A stretch of DNA of 64,000 bases from Mycocentrospora acerina (lineage: Eukaryota; Ascomycota; Dothideomycetes; Pleosporales). A program made the position numbers and the translations under genes. The DNA lies in the NCBI GenBank assembly GCA_022701365.1, contig JAKUHH010000080.1, positions 250,436-314,435 on the forward strand, written 5' to 3'. Positions 56,358-64,000 of the stretch are shown here, in pieces. Under the pieces are notes generated by a model. The model saw nothing but the letters and a program-made list of their open reading frames with translations. It ran no database searches and had not been told where the DNA came from. How positions within the stretch are numbered: position 1 is the first letter of the stretch; each line of letters opens with the position of its first letter.

Positions 56358-58249
56358 TTGGCACCACAGACGGACAGGCAAGTTGTGGCATGATTCTAGT
56401 CACAACGCATTGCCAGGATAGGACATATCAAATTGAGTGGAGGGATTATACATGGGCGATGCAATATAGGACGTCCTAGCTAGACTAAAGCAAGAGGGCA
56501 AGCTATCCAGATAACATTGACTCAGGACATTAATCTTAAACAAGATTAGTTCTAAATCCTACTTTTGCAATCATGCACGATTCTCCACTGTTGTCTCATT
56601 GTTTATATTAACTTTTTGCTTCACCGCTTAAGCGGCGTTCTGTTTCTACCTTAGTCTATTCTACATGGTCGAGACTAACATACCGACCAAGACAGCTTAC
56701 ACCAATCCGATGAACATGAAAACCTAGCCTGTAGTCATTGCGGGACACATAGGAATGATAGTTGACAACCCATTAGTGTTTGCCAAGCTCTTTACGACAT
56801 TATGAGTGCAGAAGTAAAGATAATAAATGAGTCCGTCAATTGAAGATTACCAATTTTGAGTTTAAAGAGACAAATTTGAGTACTCTTGTAAGTCTATACC
56901 CTGCGTGACATAACGAGGCTCGCATGTTTCAAACATCTTGCGATTTCCAACTCCGGTGGTGTACTTCTTTCATGCCCCATCTTTTTCCTGTCCTTGAACA
57001 CTGTCGTTGCTCTACATTCGCTCGTGTTATTGGCGGCTCGTGAGAGAAGGAATCGGCATACGACCTATAGCGGAATTTCAAGTTGAGCTGACAGAGGGCT
57101 CGAAGTTCTGGGACAAATTCAACCTTAGAAAGACCCTGCAGTCTACCAAAATACAGAACTAGTTCTGGAAAATGGAAAATCGCATCTCAAAGCAGTTGCG
57201 CTTGCGATAGAATGGTACTTATCTAGTTTCTTTGTCTACGATTGCTGTAATAACACCGGTTCATCAACGCTGTTCAACACCTGCCAGAATTTTTAGGACG
57301 AATCGGAAGCAAAAAATTAAAGTTTGCCTACATTAAAGACAGCCCTGTGGCAGCGAGGCGCAGGATCATATGATGTCAAAGAAGAAGGTGCAGGCTGATA
57401 TTTGGAGATGAAACTACTTTCCTCCGAAAATCAGCACGTCTAAAACTGACTTCCCGAGCTACACTGCTTCGTTGACTCACAATTCCAACGGCTTGACGCC
57501 TAGATAAGCTTTTCTTTGCAGTAATCTCCGTAAAGGCTCCACATGCTAATTGATTACAGTCGCTACCCTTGCACAGGATATAGTCAAACCTATATAAGGC
57601 CAATAACACTAACAACCATTCCAATATTACATTTCTTGCTTTGAACATCTTCTGGAACAGATTTAAATTCTTTTTTGATTTCTAGCACATATATGTTAAT
57701 ACTGACGAGTCTGTAAAATTGCCCTTATTTTCAAGACACAGCTCTGTCCCACCGTGCCATACAAGCAAAAAGGCATTATGACATATTAACTGAACCATGA
57801 TCAGATAGAACAGTGCACATGTCCTTACAATTAGTGCTTCAAAACCTCATGAAAGCATAGATCAGGTTCTACTAGACTAATTGGTTTCATTTACTATCTA
57901 GGAGTCGGTCCAAGAATAATGGATATCGTTCAGATTTGGCTGTGTGCTGCTGTATGGTTGACTTGCATTTGAAGCAATTGTCATGTGTTCATGCTCTCTG
58001 TTAATACCATCCAATCGAATCTACGATGACCGCACCAATGAGCAGGTTTTTGCTTGTTTTTGTAGAAGAATGAGCACCTCAATGTCCGTTGCCAAGTTTT
58101 CCACAGACTTGGCTCTGGGTTCCTATGGGTAAGTACTGTATAAACACACAATTCATACCACTTTACTTTTTCGAACGACAAAATAATTTGATCCGCTCTT
58201 CTTTGTATAATTCCTCAGTGCTGGACTGTCATTCTCACATCACATTGAC
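56358..58249. other. Gene-poor flank, no supported gene
   Basis: About 1.9 kb with only short ORFs. One minus-strand 90-codon ORF (57376-57648) starts with a hydrophobic leader (ILEWLLVLLALYRFDYILC) and might be a decayed secreted peptide. A TATA-like CCTATATAAGG at 57591-57601 lies inside it. Confidence 0.4.
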
Positions 58250-58980
58250 ATGAAGATCACTCTGGCTCTTCTAGCTACGGTTGCAGCTACGACCGTTAGA
58301 TCCCAGACCACTTATACTGCCACTATTATTGGTTGTGAGCCGCATGGCGATCATTGGTAAGATATAATGTACAAACTAATTCAAATAAAAACTAATAGTC
58401 GTCCCAGGCACTGTCCTGCTGGTGTGGCTGAGCCTACTACTCCGCCGACTCCTGCAGCGACTGGGGATAATAATGACAGCCATAGCCACTCCGCAGACAC
58501 TATTTCCGCTACAGCCAGTGGTATATGTGAGCCCCACAACGATCACTGGTAAAATGTTGTCACATTGTGTCGCCGAACATAGATGCTAATTTATTTAGGC
58601 ATTGCCCCGCTGGTGTCGCTGAGCCAACAACTCCTCCAGTATCCGGTGCTTCTGATACTTCCCGAAGCATCACTCGCTCTCCCCTAGCTTCAAGTCGCTC
58701 TGATGGAGATCTTAACCATGAGTATCCAGTCACTGCATCGACTTGCGAGCTCCATAGTTACCACTGGCACTGCCCCTCTGGCGTCACCGAGCCCACCACA
58801 GTCCCTGCGATTTCTTCTGGTTCACCTGCTACTACCACAATTATCCGTGTTAGTAGTGTGGGTGCCGTTGCTAGCGTATCAAGCACAACCGTGGCTCAAG
58901 CTACTGGTGCCGCGGTCGCCCTTAGAGCTACTGAGGGTAATATCGCCGTTCTCTTGAGTATGATTGTATACCTTCTGTGA
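58250..58980 (+). CDS. GPI-type surface protein with HWHCP repeats
   Basis: Exons 58250-58356, 58408-58548 and 58599-58980 with introns of 51 and 50 bp give 209 residues. Residues 1-18 form a signal peptide (MKITLALLATVAATTVRS). The protein contains three copies of C-E-(P/L)-H-x-x-(H/Y)-H-W-H-C-P-(A/S)-G-V-(A/T)-E-P-T-T. The first two are split by introns at the same codon (the Trp of HW|HC), and the third is uninterrupted. Ser/Thr-rich linkers separate the repeats (wall-type, likely O-glycosylated). The C-terminus ends in a hydrophobic segment (NIAVLLSMIVYLL), as in GPI-anchor signals. The His- and Cys-rich repeats might bind metal, which is inference. Function unknown. Confidence 0.82.
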
Positions 58981-59991
58981 GATCTCCACAGGTTGAAGAC
59001 GTGATATTACCATGTTTTGAGCTAGCAAATTGAAAATAACTTTGAGAATGAGGAAAGGTATCTCTAAAAGTTGGATCATGTCGTCTATACGATACTCGGA
59101 CATCGATTTGTTACCTGAAGCAGGAAAAAGTGCAAAATCGAAGATCAAATTTACAGTAATTAATTTCGGGTATTTGTGAAAAATTCAATTTCTTCTTTTT
59201 CGTCATCAAATACCTTCTCTGAATTTGTCAACTAGGCTATCGGACGCTATTATGCATCGCAAAGCTTTGTAGGAATATCTATAAAACAAGTAAATTTCCG
59301 CGTTTCCGAACGAGATCAGAAATAACTCTAGATCCCTGAAAAATCCTATTCCTGTCTATCGCACTAACGGGGTTTTTGTATTAAGTCTCTTTCTCCAGAC
59401 TAGTGGTATTGGGTGAGGAAAGTTTGTACGAACACGACGTTAGGGTAGAAACGAAAGTGTACAATTCACTTTGCACAATCTCAGGTTCAAATCAATTCAA
59501 GAAAAATCAATGCTGGGTAAAAGTTAGATTGTCATTGTACCTTGAAATCTTAGACGCTCCCAAAAGAACCCACATGCAAGGCTCAATGATTTCGATGCAG
59601 AGGCCGTTGTACGCAAGTTCGGGAAACACTTTGAACGCTTCGCCCTTCGTCTCCGGGGACCCCGCATTGTACATAAACCTTCGAGATCCCGCTAGTCTGA
59701 ACGACATTACTATAGCTTAGAACTATACAGAGAGCTTCCAAATGAGTCTAACCCTTTTCCATCTATGGTAGTCGGACAACGACCGGTCGTTGCTTGTCCG
59801 CTACCTCCGACATCAGCTTCGCGGTTAACACAACAGTCTAAGTTGCAATACCTCCGCTTTCCCGGATTTCATTTGCGACAGTGTTTGAATGTTGTACATT
59901 TCGAAGGATCGTACAATGCAGTTAGATATAAGGTGATAGATGTACAGAAATCTGGACACTCACATCTTGAACTCTAAGCCTCGACTACAAC
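58981..59991. other. Intergenic / P450 promoter
   Basis: A 105-codon plus-strand ORF at 59403-59720 has no motif. A TATA-like GATATAAGG lies near 59925, some 65 bp from the P450 ATG. Confidence 0.45.
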
Positions 59992-61674
59992 ATGGCCCTC
60001 TTAGGCTTACCCCCACTGGCTTTGTTAGGCATCGCGATCATCGGATTTATCGCTTACAGAGTCCAACAATGGGCCCAAGATCGCAAAAGACTCCCTTTGC
60101 CACCTCAACCTCCAGGTTTACCAGTAATCGGGAATATGCTAGATGTTCTGCGGGAATCGAAGATTGGGCAGCAACATCTTCTTTTTGGAAAGTGGGCGCG
60201 AGATCATGGTGAAATCACTCGAGTTCAAGTTGGTCCGTTCACGCAGTATATGCTCAATAGCGATGCCGCTGTGAAGGAACTTTTCGATAGGCAATCGGCT
60301 GCCACCGCGGAAAGGCCGCGATGGATTGTCAGCAATGAGCAAATATGCAACGAGAGAAACGTTTTGCTGCTAAATGCCAGCACTCCACGGTGGAAATTAC
60401 ACAGAAAGGTAAAGACCAAACGAAATATTGTATGCTAAATGCAAATCTAATAAGACTACAAGGCTACTTTACAGGGCATGACAAGTGTTGCCCGTGCTGA
60501 TTCTGGACTACCATACTTGCATTTTGAGACAGCCAAGTTTCTCCACGAAGTTTCCAACGATGCAGCGCTAGCGAGCGACAGCGTAGGTCTCTTCAATTCA
60601 ATTGGTAGGTATACGTACAGTGCGTTTGCGAGCCAGTCATTTGGAATGGATGTCCCAAGTGCCAGTAATCCTGCCATTGACTACATCTTTCGGAGCGGAC
60701 TGGATCAGATTCTTGGTACACTTCCTGGTTATCATATTGTCGACATGCTTCCAGTTCTTGACAAATTGCCTCTGTTCCTGAAACCTTGGGAACGTAAAGC
60801 CAGGGCCTTGTACGAATCTAACCGGCAATGGTGTGCAGAACGTATGCAACGTGTTCAAAAAGCCATCGCTAACAATACTGCGCCTGACTCATTCATGTCA
60901 AGAATTTTGCAGGACGAGAAGCATATGGGCTTCTCCGATCTTGAAGAAGCTTCTTATCTCGCCTTCTCGCTCATCATTGGCGCAGCAGACACCAGTAAAA
61001 TGTCCTCCTGGTCTTTTCTTGAAGCAATGCTACGCTTCCCTGCAGTACAAGAAAGAGCCCTCGCAGAAATTGAAGCCGTCGTTGGTGTCGCAGATCGTCT
61101 TCCTGTATACGAAGACCTTGAAAATATTCCATATGTGCGGTATCTGATGAAGGAGCTGTGGCGCTGGCGCCCCCCTGTTGCTCTAGGCCACCCACATACC
61201 ACTACTAAAGAGCTGACATACAATGGATACCGTCTTCCCAAAGGCTCCCGCGTTCATCTTAATGCCTGGGCCATTCACCGCGACCCTTCACGCTACCAAG
61301 ATCCCGAGTGTTTTTGGCCCGAGCGCTACGAAGGTGATCTTACAACCAGCGAAGAGAGCAAAAACGCATCCAACGTGAAGGACCGCGATCACTTCGCTTT
61401 CGGGTCCGGGCGTCGCATTTGCCCTGGATATCATGTAGCAGAGCGTTCACTAGCTATTGCCATTATGCGAACAGTATGGGCATTTGAGATCTCGGTTAAA
61501 GAGGGAGTACAGCTTCTTGGGCCAGAGGTGTATCCGGGGGAGATGCCGGGGAATCCAGGAGAACATATGCCAGTGCAGTTAACCGTCAGGAGCGCAGCAA
61601 AGAAGATGATTATTGATGAGGAGTATCGAAGGGCAGAAGATCAGAGGGAACCAGTCGTGAGTAATAAAGCGTAG
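59992..61674 (+). CDS. Cytochrome P450 monooxygenase
   Basis: Family role: heme-thiolate oxygenase at the ER membrane, typically in secondary metabolism or detoxification. Two exons (59992-60408 and 60475-61674) with a 66-bp intron give 538 residues. An N-terminal membrane anchor (LALLGIAIIGFIAYRV) is followed by the proline-rich hinge PLPPQPPGLPVIGN. I-helix: LIIGAADTSKMSSW with the AGxDT-like core GAADT. ExxR: KELWRWRP. Heme loop: FAFGSGRRICPGYHVA with the axial Cys. The overall pattern, including ARALYESNRQWC and TTKELTYNGYRLPKG, resembles fungal P450s related to the O-methylsterigmatocystin oxidoreductase clade (CYP64-like). Neighbouring genes do not form an obvious biosynthetic cluster, so the substrate is unknown. 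Confidence 0.93.
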
Positions 61675-62109
61675 CTTTGATGTAGATGACGCTAACAAAG
61701 TTCTAGAGCCCGATTATGTGATCTCTTCGCCGTCCTGTAGTAGATCGCGTTGAGAAGTTTCTTGTATTTCGTCTTTCTCAAGTTTTTCTTGGTATGGATT
61801 TTGAGGTCTAGTTGAGCTTTGGTCAATGGTGAATGTTGGATAAGTTTTTGATTCAAAGTCTTTTTGTAGTTGTCCCGTGAATTAAGACGGGCACATTGCC
61901 ACTTTTATATAATCTGTTCAAAAAGTGTAATCGCGTTCGATTACTCACATCACTACTCCACTGTATTGTTTGCTTCGTGCGACTTTACGTCACTTCACAA
62001 ATTCAACAACGCCCCACTCATACGACTTCTCCCTTTCACTACGACAGCTACCGACTCCATATCATGCACAATCAATATTTCAGGCCAACGAAATGACAGT
62101 CGTCTACTC
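61675..62109. other. Intergenic
   Basis: T-rich 3' flank of the P450 and leader of the right-edge ORF. Confidence 0.5.
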
Positions 62110-64000
62110 ATGAATTATATCAATCGCCTCTTCCACAGATATCCTCTGTCGCCAAAGCCATTGTCAGAGCCTCACAGCTATCCTCTCGGCGCCCATACTA
62201 CAAAACAAAGGCGAGAGGCTTGTCCTCCGGAAAATTCACGCCTCTGGTTGGAAGATCTATCTCCGCATTGCCATTCTTCAAATAATCGCTTCACAAAACA
62301 AATCGAGGCTCACCGTCCCGCTAAACCTCACCATTATCATCGGCGCAAACGGCCGCAACACAAGATGAATTCCTTCAACGGGCCCTGGTCCAAGGATCTC
62401 GATGCACTCAAAAAATCTGTGCAGTCTATGCCCAAGGAGTACAGGTCGTCTTTCACTGCTGCTTCACAGGATGTACTAGAAAAGATTTGTGATCCTCATG
62501 TTTTACATATATGGGAAACAGATTCAGACCTGGATGGATTGTTGCAGCTGACCAGTGTGGTTGCAAAGTTGTGTGACTTAGGAAGTGAGAAAGAGAAAAC
62601 TAAGAGTGAGGGAAGGATGGTCGTAATTGCTGAGGAGAAAAGTGGAAGAGATAATTTTAAGAGGGTATGTGAGTTGGTTGAGTATTTGACAAGTGGAGAT
62701 GGAAAGACTCATCTGGACGGTACGGTTTGTGCATTTGGGGGGATTTTAGTTGTGAGAGGATGGAACAATGCGCTGTCCAGCAACGGGAAAGAAGCAGACA
62801 AGACTGTCAGAAGGATCAACACCGCGATTGAGCGTGTTTTAAGATTGGGTGGACTGAAGAGTAAGAACATAATTTGGCACCATGGGCCAGTTGTTCACTT
62901 TCTCCTTCACTGGATCAACAGCACGACAACTAGACTTCGCAACGCCCTACACGCCATAACCATCACCAATTCCCTCGACCTTAGTAGCGGTATCGCGCCC
63001 TCTCCAGCGGGGAGATCAAATACCCTCCCATACCTACAGCGCCTTGAGCAATATGCCCGGAAATTAGACATCCCAGTCGTATTTCTAGACCCCACCTCCC
63101 AACTTATCAATCTTCCTTATTTAGCCACCTACATGTATTTTTTCGCCTATTATGTCAACACCTTCCTACCACCGTCCCTTTCCCAACTCCACCTTTACAA
63201 TTCTTACGACTCACTTCTCACCTTTTCGTTTCGACTCCGCGGTGCAAGTGACGCTACATACGGCCCTGAGCTCGTCAATATGGTGAAAGCGCACCTCAAC
63301 GCCGGAACCGCACGCTCATGGGCAAGGACTTGCATCGATCCGACAAGCTATACGAAGCAGGCATGTCGAGCCGCGGCTCAGGAGGCGGGGATTCATCGTG
63401 CAGTGCAGTTGGCAGACAGTCCATTTGCGATGCTTTCTCAAACGGAGACTGGCCCAGCAGCGTTTTCACGTCTTGCTGTTGGTCCTGCAAGTTCAGTCTC
63501 TGATTCTTTATATGCGGCCGCTCCGGTACAAATCTCCTTCTCAAATGCACGCCTTCGAGCCTCGTCATCGACGAACTTCTACATCCTCATTCCTTCTCCG
63601 TCTCCCTCGCTCATTGATGCTTCTACTACTGTCACAGTAGATGAGGCTCTCGAAAAATCAACATCTCGTATTCAAGGCCTCATGATGGGTGTGCTCGAGC
63701 GCATTCGCCAAACAAAAGGCATGCCCTCCATCAGCTCCTCCTCACGTGACACATGGAAAGAAGTCACAAAAGCATGTTCATGGGCAATAAAAGGATGCGA
63801 TAGGCTGCCGAAAGGTGTGGATGATAAGGTCAAGTTTGTAGTAGAGAAGTTCACCAAAGGAACTTGGGGACATATTTTGGGCGCGCCAAATGATGATGTC
63901 GAGAAAAACGTAGGGGGGTTTAGTGCAGGAGCAGGAGGGTATACGAGTGAAGCGGCGAAGAATTACATTACACAAAGAATGATGAGCGGAGGATATGGAG
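62110..64000 (+). CDS. Unrecognised large protein, C-terminus beyond window
   Basis: The plus-strand frame is open from ATG 62110 to the window edge (630 codons) with no stop. An internal ATG at 62365 is an alternative start, since the first 85 residues are His/Arg-rich and less domain-like. From residue 86 the sequence begins MNSFNGPWSKDLDALKKSVQ. A long helical body follows (DLDGLLQLTSVVAKLCDLG, VRRINTAIERVLRLGGLKS, LPYLATYMYFFAYYVNTFLP). Later it has Ser/Ala-rich segments and KEVTKACSWAIKGCDRLP. There is no signal peptide. I recognise no family; the hydrophobic PYLATYMYFFAYY run may be a buried helix. It is downstream of the P450, same strand. Confidence 0.6.
   Translation, partial: MNYINRLFHRYPLSPKPLSEPHSYPLGAHTTKQRREACPPENSRLWLEDLSPHCHSSNNRFTKQIEAHRPAKPHHYHRRKRPQHKMNSFNGPWSKDLDALKKSVQSMPKEYRSSFTAASQDVLEKICDPHVLHIWETDSDLDGLLQLTSVVAKLCDLGSEKEKTKSEGRMVVIAEEKSGRDNFKRVCELVEYLTSGDGKTHLDGTVCAFGGILVVRGWNNALSSNGKEADKTVRRINTAIERVLRLGGLKSKNIIWHHGPVVHFLLHWINSTTTRLRNALHAITITNSLDLSSGIAPSPAGRSNTLPYLQRLEQYARKLDIPVVFLDPTSQLINLPYLATYMYFFAYYVNTFLPPSLSQLHLYNSYDSLLTFSFRLRGASDATYGPELVNMVKAHLNAGTARSWARTCIDPTSYTKQACRAAAQEAGIHRAVQLADSPFAMLSQTETGPAAFSRLAVGPASSVSDSLYAAAPVQISFSNARLRASSSTNFYILIPSPSPSLIDASTTVTVDEALEKSTSRIQGLMMGVLERIRQTKGMPSISSSSRDTWKEVTKACSWAIKGCDRLPKGVDDKVKFVVEKFTKGTWGHILGAPNDDVEKNVGGFSAGAGGYTSEAAKNYITQRMMSGGYG

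Noticed and set aside
59992..64000. Secondary-metabolite gene cluster around the P450
   Set aside because: No synthase, transferase, transporter or pathway regulator is visible nearby in the window.

Overview
The window looks like nuclear DNA of a filamentous ascomycete. Most genes are interrupted by GT-AG introns of about 45-130 bp, and several protein families are fungal: 2EXR, PX-associated, PL1 lyases with CBM1, and GPI-type repeat proteins. A plant-associated Dothideomycete is my best guess from the family content, but I could not test this by search. Exon coordinates were worked out by hand by reading through introns. Every multi-exon model given closes in frame.

Layout. 0-12 kb: a large unrecognised minus-strand ORF cut by the left edge, a secreted GH31 alpha-glucosidase (8 exons), a Rab4/Rab2-like GTPase with a minisatellite in its intron, and a choline-transporter-like membrane protein. 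12-24 kb: gene-poor, with a broken LysM remnant, a 2EXR protein, a 737-residue protein with a possible Cys-His-Asp catalytic core, a small repeat protein (GAEQDRY repeats), a C-to-T-type decayed coding region, and an unrecognised 417-residue protein. 24-26 kb: a pectate lyase carrying a cellulose-binding CBM1. 28-36 kb: a housekeeping block with a PX-associated-domain protein, eIF2D/Tma64, and a multi-pass membrane protein with a 15-nt micro-exon. 37-40.5 kb: a pectin lyase, a small secreted protein and a 62-residue SMP-like peptide. 40.6-53 kb: a very large PARP6/8-like ADP-ribosyltransferase, a hypothetical protein, a 4HBT/THEM6-like thioesterase, a membrane protein of doubtful integrity, an intron-containing tRNA-Gly(GCC) and a DHH phosphoesterase.

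53.2-64 kb is accessory in character. It has an AT-rich gene desert with a solo LTR (5-bp target-site duplication), then a small six-cysteine prepropeptide whose spacing fits a CS-alpha-beta defensin, then a GPI-type protein built from HWHCP repeats with introns at the same point of successive repeats, a cytochrome P450, and a large unrecognised ORF cut by the right edge.

How the genes relate: there is no obvious biosynthetic cluster. The secreted set (alpha-glucosidase, two PL1 lyases, the defensin-like peptide, the HWHCP wall protein, a LysM remnant and small secreted proteins) suggests plant-polymer use and interaction with other organisms. It is interspersed with conserved trafficking, translation and membrane genes.
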